A DNA stretch of 59,321 nucleotides from Sutterella sp. UBA4713 (GCA_002404465.1 DHJT01000084.1:1-59321); one strand, 5' to 3'; counted from the first letter of the stretch, positions 46,101 through 54,756 are shown. Translations and numbers: made by a program. The notes: generated by a model from the letters alone, not told the origin.

Positions 46101-46230
46101 GGCACGTCGCTCGATGGGGACGGGTGTATGCGGCGGCATGCTCGCAGCAACCTTCATTGCCACATTCTTTGTGCCGGTCTTTTTTACTTGGTTTGCGCGC
46201 ACGAAAAAACCGCAGGAGACCAAGCAGTGA
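43126..46230 (+). CDS. RND multidrug efflux pump, HAE1 family (AcrB/MexB type)
   Basis: 1034 residues with 12 membrane helices and two large periplasmic loops. The start FCIRRPIFASVLSILIVLGG is typical of HAE1. Proton-relay aspartates are in GIVVDDAIVVLENV (Asp410-Asp411), with the partner lysine in GLSAKNAILIVEFA. SVPVSLIGT and the repeated C-half are intact. It exports drugs or other amphiphiles using the proton gradient, with the preceding adaptor and an outer-membrane channel encoded elsewhere. SD GGGGA. Confidence 0.96.
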   Translation: MLSQFCIRRPIFASVLSILIVLGGILSYLILPVSQYPNIAPPAVTVSTSWEGASASVLARTVAAPIEDQLSGIQGLLYYNTSIRSNGNVRISCIFDVGTNPNDAVLEINNRVRTVEKRLPKKIQQDGISVRKHDEETLLIVAYTSPDGSMSRVDMADYALLNVVDQLRRLPGIGDVSVFGNAQGAMRIWLDPQRMAKFNITPDDIDAAVNDKNYERGAGRIGVAPTTPDQQLFYTTRTKGQLLTPEEFGSIIIRVDSENRIVRLRDVATVELGNRSYEMVNIFNGKPSITLAVFLQTGANAVAAAKAAKEELSRLSRFYPKNKLTHTITDDTTIFVNASLREVFITLVEAGLLVLLVIYLFLQNWRATLIPMLSVPVSLIGTMAGLWFFNFSLNTLTLFAMTLVIGIVVDDAIVVLENVSRLMSEGLSPKEASKKAMKEVSSALVAIILVLSAVFVPVAFLGGMAGELYRQFSVTVAVAVCLSGFVALTLTPALCAILLTGQRRANNRLFDAVNWLLSKAGDLYLRGITFFLDHTKSAAFVFFGVCASVYLLFISTPTTFVPVEDQGILRMSFTLPSSASFNRTEEEVEKMRRLIEQKLDGVESVLAMVGNDQQGNDIRASAATFILKLKDWDKREKTAFELRRELQKLGDTSTEAVAVASQPNPIRGLGRSSGFSGYIQAHGTDDPVLLHAVADDFITALRKRPELTGVRHMMRSEAPIIEVNVNEEKAMRLNVTTATIFSTLQSFFSGNYINDFTRNGKIRRVIMQAEPRFRMNPEDLSHCWVRSSDGNMIPMGALITTKRVSGAESLTRNDGYLAAMFSGSAVEGVSSGEAVRLVEEMAEKFLPEGYGISWVGQAWHEKRIGSSSMQAFGFGLVIVFLLLAALYERWSLPIAVIMSVPFAVLGALTALQIRTTPNDIYFQIGLLVLIGLSAKNAILIVEFASAKMHEGLSAREAALAGAKLRMRPILMTSMAFILGVLPLVFSTGAGAMARRSMGTGVCGGMLAATFIATFFVPVFFTWFARTKKPQETKQ

Positions 46231-46237
46231 CCATCCG

Positions 46238-46270
46238 TTTCCGAAGGTCGACATGACCTTCGGAAATTTT
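46238..46270 (+). terminator. rho-independent terminator of the RND operon
   Basis: TTTCCGAAGGTC-GACAT-GACCTTCGGAAA, a perfect 12-bp stem with a 5-nt loop, then TTTT, 8 nt after the pump stop codon. Confidence 0.93.
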
Positions 46271-46347
46271 CCGTCTCCGCAACACCCCACTGCGCTTTCC
46301 TTGCCCTAAAATAGGAGCGTTACATCGATTTAATCGGAGGGCGAGTA

Positions 46348-46782
46348 ATGTACAAAAGCTTTCTGGTACCGACTGATGGTTCCAACCTTTCTTTAGCCGC
46401 AGTCAAGGGCGCAACGTCTTTTGCAAAAAAACTCGGAGCAAAAATCACGCTTCTTACCGTCATTGAGCCGTACAACTACACCGCTGTCAATGAGTACCGT
46501 CCGGAATCCATCGATGACTACGACGAGCGCATGCTCGCGCTTGCCCAAGGTCGACTTTCGGAAGCCAAGGCAATCGTGGAAGATGCCGGAGTTCCCGTTG
46601 AAACGATATCCGTTAAGAATTTTTCGCCGGCCGAAGCCATCATTTCCACGGCCGAAGCCAAGGGGTGTGACTGCATCTTCATGGCAAGTCACGGACGCAA
46701 GGGCTTAGCAGCGCTCATCCTCGGTAGCGAAACACAACGGGTTCTGGCCTATTCCAAACTACCGGTTATCGTTTATCGTTAA
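46348..46782 (+). CDS. universal stress protein, UspA family
   Basis: 144 residues, single Usp domain. FLVPTDGSNLSLAAVKGA opens the alpha/beta fold, and MASHGRKGLAALILGSETQRVL holds the G-x2-G-x-GS ATP-binding motif near the C-terminus, followed by LPVIVYR. It is the ATP-binding Usp class, usually induced by growth arrest. SD GGAGGG. A hairpin and U-tract follow. Confidence 0.94.
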   Translation: MYKSFLVPTDGSNLSLAAVKGATSFAKKLGAKITLLTVIEPYNYTAVNEYRPESIDDYDERMLALAQGRLSEAKAIVEDAGVPVETISVKNFSPAEAIISTAEAKGCDCIFMASHGRKGLAALILGSETQRVLAYSKLPVIVYR

Positions 46783-46790
46783 TCATTTTT

Positions 46791-46823
46791 CGGTTCGATG
46801 TCAATTGAACCGCTTGTATTTTT
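46791..46823 (+). terminator. terminator-like hairpin after the uspA-type gene
   Basis: CGGTTC, 10-nt loop, GAACCG, then CTTGTATTTTT. The stem is only 6 bp and the U-tract is offset, so termination may be partial. It overlaps an in-frame ATG (46798), which is one reason to start the next gene at 46834. Confidence 0.5.
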
Positions 46824-46833
46824 AGGAGAAACA

Positions 46834-47223
46834 ATGTCAGAGCTTGACTCAATCAATGCTGAGATGGATGCGTCGAATCTGTATTCGGAAGAAATTCTCA
46901 CTGATCGTAAAATGGGAACCATCCGCATTCTCACTCCGGTTCTTGCCGACGGCAGAGCCGATCCGTCTCGCAAACCGATTTTCTCGGGCGAAATTCAAAT
47001 CATGACACAGATGGGACCACTCCCGATTAACTTTGATATTGAAGCCGATACGGTTGAAGAAGCCGTCAAGAAATACGGAGAATCTGCCAAAGCCGGTGTC
47101 CAAAAAACCCTCGACAAGATTCAAGAGTTGCGCCGTGAAGCCGCTACGAAGATTGTTACGCCGGGCCCCCCGGGATTCGGTGTTCCGCCGGCCGCAGGTG
47201 GGTCATCCATTCAAATGCCCTAA
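46834..47223 (+). CDS. small cytoplasmic protein of unknown function
   Basis: 129 residues from the ATG at 46834, which has GGAGAAACA just upstream. It is acidic, with no signal peptide or membrane segment. The centre (GEIQIMTQMGPLPINFDIEADTVEEA-like beta/alpha stretch, about residues 57-85) looks folded; the end is a disordered Pro/Gly segment (PGPPGFGVPPAAGG). I recognise no family. It lies between uspA and purB and has its own terminator. Confidence 0.75.
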   Translation: MSELDSINAEMDASNLYSEEILTDRKMGTIRILTPVLADGRADPSRKPIFSGEIQIMTQMGPLPINFDIEADTVEEAVKKYGESAKAGVQKTLDKIQELRREAATKIVTPGPPGFGVPPAAGGSSIQMP

Positions 47224-47241
47224 AAAGAGGACATCCCGTTG

Positions 47242-47277
47242 AGCCTTCGAGATCTCCGGATTTCGAAGGCTTTATTT
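47242..47277 (+). terminator. rho-independent terminator after the 129-residue protein gene
   Basis: AGCCTTCGA / TCGAAGGCT, a 9-bp perfect stem with a 12-nt loop, followed by TTATTTT, 18 nt after the stop. Confidence 0.85.
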
Positions 47278-47376
47278 TCGAAAGAAAACGTAAGTGCTTC
47301 GTTCGAAGGTCTGCAATCGAACAGCACTTGTTTACAATACCTGCCGTCTCATTTTTTCTTTTTTTTCGAGTTTGCC

Positions 47377-48747
47377 ATGCCTGATCTTTCTACGTTGCGA
47401 GCCATCAGCCCCTTGGACGGCCGCTATGCCAAACAATGCGACGAATTGCGTGAAATTTTCTCCGAATATGCATTCATGCGCGCCCGCGTGAAAGTCGAAG
47501 TCGAATGGCTGATTGCTCTGTCGCAGACAGGGTTGTCAGGAATTCTTCCCATCAGCGGTGAGCATGCCTCTTTCCTGCGATCTCTTTACCAAAATTTCAC
47601 TTCGGAAAACTGCGCGCAAATTAAAGAAATCGAAGCTACCACCAACCACGACGTCAAAGCCGTCGAATACTGGATTAAGGCGCAGGTATCACACGATACG
47701 GCTCTTGCAGCTGAAAGCGAATTCGTTCATTTTTCCTGCACAAGCGAAGATATCAACAACACGAGCTATGCAATGATGCTTGCCGACGGTCGCAAAGCTC
47801 TTATCGGAAAACTACGGACGATTCACGCGATTTTGCAGGACTATGCCCACCGCTGGGCCGACGTGCCGATGCTCTCCCGCACCCACGGGCAGCCGGCCTC
47901 CCCCACAACGGTCGGCAAAGAGCTAGCCGTCTTTGCCGTGCGCCTTGGTCGCATCATCGAGGCCATTGAACGCGTTCGACTTCTTGCCAAAATGAACGGT
48001 GCCGTCGGAAATTTCAATGCCCACTTGGCCGCCTATCCGGATTTTGACTGGGAAGCTTTTGCCAAAACCGTTGTCCAGGACAAACTCGGCGCTACTTTTA
48101 ACACGCATACGACGCAAATCGAGTCGCACGATTACATGGCAGAGCTTTTCGATGAGATTTGTCGTGCCAACACCGTGCTTTTGGATTTGGCTCGCGACAT
48201 CTGGGGATACATCTCGCTCGGGTATTTCAAACAAAAACTCAAGGCCGGCGAAGTCGGTTCTTCCACGATGCCGCACAAGGTAAATCCTATCGATTTTGAG
48301 AATGCGGAAGGCAATTTCGGTATTGCCGATGCGCTCTTCCGGCATTTCTCGGAAAAACTTCCGATTTCCCGTTGGCAACGCGATTTAAGTGACTCGACCG
48401 TACAACGTAATCTCGGTGTGGCCTTCGGGTATTCGTTTACCGGTTACGCCTCTTTGATTAAAGGGCTTGGGAAGCTGGAACTCAATGAAGCGAAAGTCGC
48501 CGAAGATTTGGATGCAGCCTGGGAAGTTCTGGCCGAGGCGATTCAGACCGTCATGCGACGCTATGCGATTGAAAAGCCCTATGAAAAACTCAAGGCCTTA
48601 ACGCGCGGCAAAGGCCACATGTCACCCGAGGTGTTGCGTGACTTTATCCAAAAACTGCAAATCCCCGAAGAGGCCAAGGCACGTCTTCTCGTGATGACAC
48701 CGGCAAGTTATATCGGTAAAGCCGTCGAACTTGCAAAAAGAGCCTAA
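47377..48747 (+). CDS. purB: adenylosuccinate lyase
   Basis: 456 residues from the ATG at 47377, identical in length to E. coli PurB. LSPLDGRY-type start (AISPLDGRYAKQ), TTNHDVKAVEYW, FSCTSEDINNTSYA, SRTHGQPASPTTVGKE and the lyase signature GSSTMPHKVNPIDFENAEGN with its catalytic serine loop. It acts twice in purine synthesis (SAICAR and adenylosuccinate cleavage). The frame extends 46 codons upstream across the preceding terminator, which is not credible as coding. Confidence 0.97.
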   Translation: MPDLSTLRAISPLDGRYAKQCDELREIFSEYAFMRARVKVEVEWLIALSQTGLSGILPISGEHASFLRSLYQNFTSENCAQIKEIEATTNHDVKAVEYWIKAQVSHDTALAAESEFVHFSCTSEDINNTSYAMMLADGRKALIGKLRTIHAILQDYAHRWADVPMLSRTHGQPASPTTVGKELAVFAVRLGRIIEAIERVRLLAKMNGAVGNFNAHLAAYPDFDWEAFAKTVVQDKLGATFNTHTTQIESHDYMAELFDEICRANTVLLDLARDIWGYISLGYFKQKLKAGEVGSSTMPHKVNPIDFENAEGNFGIADALFRHFSEKLPISRWQRDLSDSTVQRNLGVAFGYSFTGYASLIKGLGKLELNEAKVAEDLDAAWEVLAEAIQTVMRRYAIEKPYEKLKALTRGKGHMSPEVLRDFIQKLQIPEEAKARLLVMTPASYIGKAVELAKRA

Positions 48748-48758
48748 CATTTTTCAAT

Positions 48759-48788
48759 CGGAGGCAGGAAAACCCTCCTCCGGTTTTT
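48759..48788 (+). terminator. rho-independent terminator of purB
   Basis: CGGAGG-C-AGG, AAAAC loop, CCT-CCTCCG, then GGTTTTT: a bulged 9-bp stem 11 nt after the purB stop. Confidence 0.8.
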
Positions 48789-48809
48789 CGTTTTCATTGA
48801 GTAATTTCC

Positions 48810-49829
48810 GTGCTTAATCGATTTGTACTTAGTTCCGTTCTTTTAAGTTCCGCGCTTTTATGCGCATGCCAAAATGCCGTCACACGACAATACGGCATGA
48901 ACTACGATACGGCACTCTCGCGAGCGTCTAACCTTCTGCACTACTTTGCCATTGAACCCGTTCCGGTCGATACGGCAACTCCTGCAAACTTTCCCGGCAA
49001 AGCCGGAACCAGCACAGTTTTACAGAAAAGCTGGATTGAAAAATCAGGCTCATTACCAAGCGCTTCACCAGAAAAAGCGGACGAAAGGCAAGACATGTAT
49101 ACGTCTGCGGGACTTATCCGAGCCATGAGCGAAACGCTTACAAATTCCTCTCGGGAAAATCAATTCTTCGGTTTTGTCGATGAAACCGATGCCGACACAA
49201 ATGCTCAGGCCCAAAAGAAAATCGTCTCTCTTGTAACGCGATCCTTTTTTAACAGCCTACGCAAAACCGATACGCAATCAAAATACCACCTAGACTTAAT
49301 TCGAAGATCCGAAACAGCGGGTGCCCCCGTGTACTCCATGGCTGTTTTCTTGGAAAACGAGGCACTCGGATGCCGCTATAACCCCGGAACCGAAAGCAAA
49401 GCACCGATCGGCTCGTGCGGGATGATTGTGATTGCCCGTTCTCCGGACGATGCCAAGCCGGCTGTTATTCCTTTTGCCATCGGCGGTCTCAAAGAAAAAG
49501 TCGAATCCAAACGACCGGAAGAAATACTTACAAGCTTTTTAGATCGCGAAGACAGGCTCGGCTACCGAGTCGGAGCCCATCCGTATGCTCCGAGCCAAAA
49601 CGCAAGCGGCATGCCGTTTTTCCGCTGGAACGGAAAAACTTGGATAAAAACCGATGAGTTTGACGGACTTGCCGAAAGGGCTTTTGAGGACTTAACGAAA
49701 ACGCTCCCTGCTTTAAGTTTTGTGTATCACAAGAGCGTTTCTCTTCCTGACGGACGGCAAACGTTACCTTACTTAATTGAAGGTGCCCAGTTCGATTTCT
49801 TTTTCAAACCGACGGTTCAGACAAACTGA
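48810..49829 (+). CDS. lipoprotein of unknown function
   Basis: 339 residues, GTG start. The signal peptide ends at LLCAC (lipobox Cys20). The mature protein is soluble and polar, with no repeat or recognisable domain; segments such as GCRYNPGTESKAPIGSCGM and FFRWNGKTWIKTDEF suggest a folded domain with one possible disulphide. Asp/Ser at +2/+3 of the mature end is absent (Q-N follows Cys), so outer-membrane sorting is expected by the E. coli rule. It stands alone between purB and clpB. Confidence 0.75.
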   Translation: MLNRFVLSSVLLSSALLCACQNAVTRQYGMNYDTALSRASNLLHYFAIEPVPVDTATPANFPGKAGTSTVLQKSWIEKSGSLPSASPEKADERQDMYTSAGLIRAMSETLTNSSRENQFFGFVDETDADTNAQAQKKIVSLVTRSFFNSLRKTDTQSKYHLDLIRRSETAGAPVYSMAVFLENEALGCRYNPGTESKAPIGSCGMIVIARSPDDAKPAVIPFAIGGLKEKVESKRPEEILTSFLDREDRLGYRVGAHPYAPSQNASGMPFFRWNGKTWIKTDEFDGLAERAFEDLTKTLPALSFVYHKSVSLPDGRQTLPYLIEGAQFDFFFKPTVQTN

Positions 49830-49917
49830 CGCCACCAGAAAATTTCGCCTGAGCGGTTCGATTTTTCTCGCCGTTTCGCTCTAAGGCATCATGATGCCGC
49901 TGTTTAGCGTCCCCGAG

Positions 49918-49951
49918 ACAAAAACCCCGCATCGGATTTCTCCTTTGCGGG
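49918..49951 (-). terminator. terminator of clpB (minus strand), possibly bidirectional
   Basis: CCCGCA / TGCGGG, a 6-bp stem with a 14-nt loop, in the convergent gap. On the minus strand it is followed by GTTTTTG; on the plus strand by ATTGTTTTC, so it may also serve the lipoprotein gene. Confidence 0.7.
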
Positions 49952-49972
49952 ATTGTTTTCGTGAAAAAGGCG

Positions 49973-52561
49973 TTAGGCCTTCTTGTCCAAGAACACCAAC
50001 TTACCGTCTTTCAACTCGACCTGAACCGTATCACCGGGACCATACTTGCCTTCAAGCAAATCTTTCGCCATCGGATTTTCCAACAACTCCTGTACAGCAC
50101 GCTTTAAGGGGCGAGCACCGTACACAGGGTCGAATCCAGCAGCTGCAACAAAGTCCAGGGCCGCATCGCTTAACTTCAAGCTCACGCCCTGAGCCGCCAA
50201 ACGCTTGCCGAGAGAAGCAATTTGCAAGGAAGCGATCTTGCGAATCGATGTCTTGTCCAGATTGTTGAACACGACAATCTCATCAATACGGTTGATGAAC
50301 TCAGGACGGAAGTGCGCTTTGACTTGTGCCATCGCCGCTTCCTTGACCTGCTCATGCGGAGCACCGGCCAGCCGCTGAATTTCATCACTGCCGAGGTTAC
50401 TCGTCATAATGATGACCGTATTTTTAAAATCCACCGTCCGACCCTGACCGTCGGTCATACGACCGTCGTCTAAAACTTGCAAAAGGACGTTAAAGACATC
50501 AGGATGCGCCTTTTCCACTTCATCAAGCAAGATGACGCTATAGGGCTTACGCCGCACGGCTTCCGTCAAATAGCCGCCTTCTTCATAGCCGACATATCCC
50601 GGAGGAGCGCCAATCAAGCGAGCCACCGAGTGTTTTTCCATAAACTCACTCATATCGATACGAATCAGAGCTGACTCCGTATCAAAGAGGAATTCACACA
50701 AAGCCTTCGTTAACTCCGTCTTGCCGACGCCTGTCGGTCCCAAAAAGAGGAACGACCCATACGGACGATTCGGATCGGAAAGTCCCGCACGGCTACGAAG
50801 CACCGTCTGCGCGACAGCCTCAACAGCGGCATCCTGTCCGATGACGCGTTTTTTCAGAGCATCGGCCATACCCAAAAGTTTGGCCCTCTCGCCCTGCATC
50901 ATCTTCGAAACAGGAATTCCGGTTGCTCGGCTGACAACCTCGGCAATTTCTTCAGCACCCACACTGGTGTGAAGCAACTTCGGATGTGTCTGAGCCTGCT
51001 TCTCGCCTTTTTCTGCTTTCTTGAGTTTTTCCTCCAGCTTCGGAAGAACTCCGTATTGCAATTCTGCCAAGCGCTCGAACTTACCTTCGCGACGGCAAGC
51101 TTCCATCTCGATTTTCGTGCGATCGATCTCATCGCGCACGGACTTCGAGCCGATAGCCTGTGCTTTCTCCGCCTTCCAAACCTCTTCCAAATCCGAGTAC
51201 TCGCGTGAAAGCTTAGCGATCTCGTCTTCGATGGCCGCTAAACGTTTGTGGCTTGCGTCATCGGTCTCTTTCTTCATCGCCTCGCGTTCAATCTTCAACT
51301 GAATCAAACGACGATCGAGCTTATCGAGTGCTTCGGGTTTGGAATCAATTTCCATCTTCACGCGGCTTGCAGCCTCATCGATCAGGTCAATAGCCTTATC
51401 GGGAAGGAAGCGATCAGTGATATAGCGTTGAGACAACTCGGCCGCAGCCACAATAGCCGGGTCGGTAATTTCAACACCGTGATGCGCTTCGTACTTTTCC
51501 TGTAGCCCGCGCAAAATCGCGATGGTGTCTTCCAAACTCGGTTCGTCCACAAAAACCTTTTGAAAACGGCGTTCCAAAGCCGCATCCTTTTCGATGTATT
51601 TACGGTACTCGTCCAGAGTCGTCGCACCGATAACATGCAACTCGCCGCGGGCAAGAGCCGGCTTAAGCATGTTGCCGGCATCCATTGAACCTTCGGTTTT
51701 TCCGGCACCCACAACCGTATGCAATTCATCAATAAAGAGGATAATTTTGCCTTCGGATGCCGTCACTTCTTTGAGTAACTTCTTCAAGCGTTCCTCAAAT
51801 TCACCGCGGTACTTAGCGCCAGCAATAAGACCGGCCATATCCAAAGACAAAATCACCTTGTGCTTAAGGCTATCGGGAACTTCACCGTTCACGATACGTT
51901 GAGCCAGGCCCTCGACCACTGCCGTCTTACCGACACCGGGCTCACCGATAAGAACCGGGTTATTCTTCGTACGGCGTTGCAAAATTTGCATCGTGCGACG
52001 AATCTCGTCGTCTCGCCCGATCACAGGATCAATCTTCCCGAGACGTGCACGCTCGGTCAAGTCCACCGTGTAGCGCTTAATGGCGTCGCGTCCCGACTCC
52101 CCCTCGGCATCCTCAACCTTCTCACCGCCGCGAACTGCATCAATCGCAGCCGAAAGAGCACCGCGTGTAACGCCGTAACGGCTCAAGAGCTTAGACACTT
52201 CAAGCGAAGAGTCCGTTAACGCCAGCAGAAAAACTTCCGACGAAATAAACGAGTCGGAAAGTCTTGTTGCTTCCTTTTCCGCCAAATTAAAGGCTCGAAC
52301 CGTATCACGGCTGATTTGGACATCCCCGCCTGTCCCCGTCACTTTCGGAAATTTGGCGATTGCGGCGGAAACAGCTTCACGAATCTGTTTGGCATTGGCG
52401 CCGGCACGTTCAAAAAGACCGTTAGCAACACCTTCCTCGTCGTCCATAATGGCCGCGAGAATATGCTCCGGTTCAATAAATTGGTTGTCATTGGACAAAG
52501 CAAGCGATTGCGCTTCGGCAAGTGCTTGCTGAAACTTTGTCGTTAATTTGTCTTGTCTCAT
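49973..52561 (-). CDS. clpB: ATP-dependent disaggregase ClpB
   Basis: 862 residues from the ATG at 52561 (GGGAGACG upstream), matching E. coli ClpB (857). The N-terminal Clp_N repeat pair is followed by AAA-1 with GEPGVGKTAVVEG and the substrate-threading KYRGEFEERLK, the long middle coiled coil (about residues 405-525) that distinguishes ClpB from ClpA and ClpC, and AAA-2 with GPTGVGKTELTKAL and GYVGYEEGG. It extracts polypeptides from aggregates together with DnaK. It has a strong heat-shock promoter. Confidence 0.98.
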   Translation of the reverse strand: MRQDKLTTKFQQALAEAQSLALSNDNQFIEPEHILAAIMDDEEGVANGLFERAGANAKQIREAVSAAIAKFPKVTGTGGDVQISRDTVRAFNLAEKEATRLSDSFISSEVFLLALTDSSLEVSKLLSRYGVTRGALSAAIDAVRGGEKVEDAEGESGRDAIKRYTVDLTERARLGKIDPVIGRDDEIRRTMQILQRRTKNNPVLIGEPGVGKTAVVEGLAQRIVNGEVPDSLKHKVILSLDMAGLIAGAKYRGEFEERLKKLLKEVTASEGKIILFIDELHTVVGAGKTEGSMDAGNMLKPALARGELHVIGATTLDEYRKYIEKDAALERRFQKVFVDEPSLEDTIAILRGLQEKYEAHHGVEITDPAIVAAAELSQRYITDRFLPDKAIDLIDEAASRVKMEIDSKPEALDKLDRRLIQLKIEREAMKKETDDASHKRLAAIEDEIAKLSREYSDLEEVWKAEKAQAIGSKSVRDEIDRTKIEMEACRREGKFERLAELQYGVLPKLEEKLKKAEKGEKQAQTHPKLLHTSVGAEEIAEVVSRATGIPVSKMMQGERAKLLGMADALKKRVIGQDAAVEAVAQTVLRSRAGLSDPNRPYGSFLFLGPTGVGKTELTKALCEFLFDTESALIRIDMSEFMEKHSVARLIGAPPGYVGYEEGGYLTEAVRRKPYSVILLDEVEKAHPDVFNVLLQVLDDGRMTDGQGRTVDFKNTVIIMTSNLGSDEIQRLAGAPHEQVKEAAMAQVKAHFRPEFINRIDEIVVFNNLDKTSIRKIASLQIASLGKRLAAQGVSLKLSDAALDFVAAAGFDPVYGARPLKRAVQELLENPMAKDLLEGKYGPGDTVQVELKDGKLVFLDKKA

Positions 52562-52629
52562 AATCGTCTCCCTGAATGATGCAAAGAACCTGGATAAACC
52601 CTCGGAATTTGCAGCTCTCAACTTTCCTT

Positions 52630-52658
52630 ATATGGGGACTTTTTAAAACATTTTCAAG
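52630..52658 (-). promoter_or_regulatory. sigma-32 heat-shock promoter of clpB
   Basis: Read on the minus strand: CTTGAAA, a 14-nt spacer, then CCCCATAT, a near-perfect match to the RpoH consensus (CTTGAAA N12-16 CCCCATNT). It ends 69 nt before the clpB ATG. Confidence 0.92.
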
Positions 52659-52746
52659 ACAAAGGCAGCCGAGACTTAAACCGAAACAAAATCACCGTCG
52701 TGTGTCCGGCGCGGTCCGATCTGCCCTCGAAACACCTAACGACAAC

Positions 52747-53460
52747 TTAGTCTTTAAGGTAGTACTCCACCGTCGTCACGACCCGGATGTTTTTCACATT
52801 CGGGGTGAAATTGTCGCGATTGGAAATGGAAAATTGTCCTTGGTTGGCCCGACGGATCTTGCCGAGCTTGCTACCGGAATCTTCGGCAAACTTAAGTGCC
52901 GAGGCTCGCGCATTTTTTGTCGCCTGTTCAATCATCGCGGGCTTAACGGAATTGAGCCCCGTGAACTCAAACGTTGTCTGCCAACTGTAATCATTTGCCA
53001 ATGCAACGCCTTCCTGCAACAGTTCGCTTTGCCGCTTCATCAAATCAAGGACCAAATCGACTTTATCGGTCGAAACCGTCACCGTCTGAACCATGTTGTA
53101 ACGAAATTCCCTGTTTTGATTACTGAAATTGTCTGCCTGCGCATCCGACACGGTCGGAGCCGCTATGGAAATCTCTGCATCCGAAAGGCCGGCCTTCTTT
53201 AAAAAATCCACAACCTGGTTTTGACGAACACGAATTTGTCCGTAAACCGTTTGTAGGTCATTGCCGAGCTCCCGATATCCCACAGGCCATGTAACACGGT
53301 CTGCCTTAACGACCTTTTCCGCCAAACCTTTGACCGTTACAACGCGATCCCGGTTCACTAGATCCTCGATTCCCGAACTGATTTGGTTCCCGAGGAAAGC
53401 CGCACCGACAGCAATGCCGACAGCCAAAATTAGGCTTGAGACAACAGGTTTATTATCCAT
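52747..53460 (-). CDS. SIMPL-domain (DUF541) periplasmic or membrane-anchored protein
   Basis: 237 residues from the ATG at 53460, preceded by GGAGGAG. An N-terminal hydrophobic segment (about residues 7-25), with no obvious cleavage site, anchors or exports the protein. The rest is a SIMPL domain: RVVTVKGLAEKVVKADRVTW, then the paired alpha/beta units and the closing RVVTTVEYYLKD. Relatives include E. coli YggE, tied to oxidative stress and membrane integrity; the biochemical role is unknown. It is divergent from tctC. Confidence 0.9.
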   Translation of the reverse strand: MDNKPVVSSLILAVGIAVGAAFLGNQISSGIEDLVNRDRVVTVKGLAEKVVKADRVTWPVGYRELGNDLQTVYGQIRVRQNQVVDFLKKAGLSDAEISIAAPTVSDAQADNFSNQNREFRYNMVQTVTVSTDKVDLVLDLMKRQSELLQEGVALANDYSWQTTFEFTGLNSVKPAMIEQATKNARASALKFAEDSGSKLGKIRRANQGQFSISNRDNFTPNVKNIRVVTTVEYYLKD

Positions 53461-53754
53461 GACTCCTCCGCAATGCATCGCTCACCCAGTCACCCTGACA
53501 GGTGTCTCGGAAAAATTGTACGTTGCGGAAACCTCCGCAATTTCACCGTTTACCGACTTTTACCTTTTTTCACACTCTCAGAGTCATTCTGCCGTTCGAA
53601 TTGTCTTTTATAACCGCCTAATCTCGAAATTTCTCTTGTTATTTCATCAGACGCGGGAATACAATTAGTGACAGTTTTTCCAATAAACAAGAAAACATCG
53701 ATCCAATCGCGTCCACTGCGAGGGGAAAGGTGCAGTTACCTAAAGGAAGATGAA

Positions 53755-54756
53755 GTGGCTCACTTAATTTGCCGTCGTGCCCTGATTGCGGGCGCCTTAA
53801 GCCTTTGTGCAACAATCAGTATTCCGTCTGTAAGTTTTGCCCAGGTCGGAACAGCCAAAAACCCCATTCGAATCATCGTTCCGTATTCTCCGGGCGGCCC
53901 CTTGGACGTCTCGGCACGTGCCATCGCGGAATCCGTTAAAGACGATTTGGGCAACGTCATCGTAGAAAACAAACCCGGTGCAGGTGGGAATATCGGCGTA
54001 TCCTATTTGGCGCACCAGAAGCCGGACGGCATGACGCTTTGCGTCGGAGCCGTTGCCACACACGCCATCAACCCGAACTTGTTTAAAAAACTTCCCTATG
54101 ACCCGATTAAGGACTTTCGTCCCGTCACACTCATCGCGCACGTGCCGAATGTTCTGGTCATTACACCGGCATTCCGAGATAAAACAGGCATTAAGAGTGT
54201 TGCCGATTTGATTGCCTATTGCAAAAAGAATCCGGGAAAACTCAATTACGCCTCTGGCGGAAACGGTTCTGGCGGGCACATGTCCGGTGAACTCCTTAAG
54301 TCGATCGAACACATTGACATGGTTCACATCCCCTTTAAGGGCGCAGCCGCAGCACAACTTTCTGTTCTGGCAGGGCAAACGGATTTGATTTTTGACAATC
54401 TGGCCAGTGCCAATGCCAACATCCTAGCCGGAAAACTCATCCCGCTTGCCGTAACGACACCGACAAGAGCCAAAGCCCTTCCCGATGTCCCGACCATGAT
54501 TGAATGCGGTGTGAAGGATTTCAACATCTCGACGTGGTACGGTCTGTTCGTTCCGGCTAAGACGCCGGATGCGGTTGTAAATCGTCTCAATACCGTCATA
54601 ACGAAAGCTTTAAAGAGCGACACCTTAAAGAAGCGCATTTCCAAGTTGGGCGGCGAAGCATCTCCGTGCTCACCGGAAGAATTCTCCGCATTGATTAAGA
54701 GCGAACTTAAAAAATACAAACACGTCGTCGAAGTCTCCGGCGCTCGTGTAGATTAG
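53755..54756 (+). CDS. tctC: tripartite tricarboxylate transporter substrate-binding protein (TctC/Bug family)
   Basis: 333 residues from the GTG at 53755, chosen because AGGAAG lies about 8 nt upstream and it gives a compact signal peptide (RRALIAGALSLCATISIPSVSFAQ, cleavage after FAQ). An earlier GTG at 53668 would add 29 unlikely residues. Bug-fold signatures are IRIIVPYSPGGPLDVSARA, ENKPGAGGNIG, LNYASGGNGSGGHMSGEL and the PFKGAAAAQLSVLAGQ loop. It captures a carboxylate in the periplasm; the ligand cannot be read. First gene of tctCBA. Confidence 0.93.
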   Translation: MAHLICRRALIAGALSLCATISIPSVSFAQVGTAKNPIRIIVPYSPGGPLDVSARAIAESVKDDLGNVIVENKPGAGGNIGVSYLAHQKPDGMTLCVGAVATHAINPNLFKKLPYDPIKDFRPVTLIAHVPNVLVITPAFRDKTGIKSVADLIAYCKKNPGKLNYASGGNGSGGHMSGELLKSIEHIDMVHIPFKGAAAAQLSVLAGQTDLIFDNLASANANILAGKLIPLAVTTPTRAKALPDVPTMIECGVKDFNISTWYGLFVPAKTPDAVVNRLNTVITKALKSDTLKKRISKLGGEASPCSPEEFSALIKSELKKYKHVVEVSGARVD

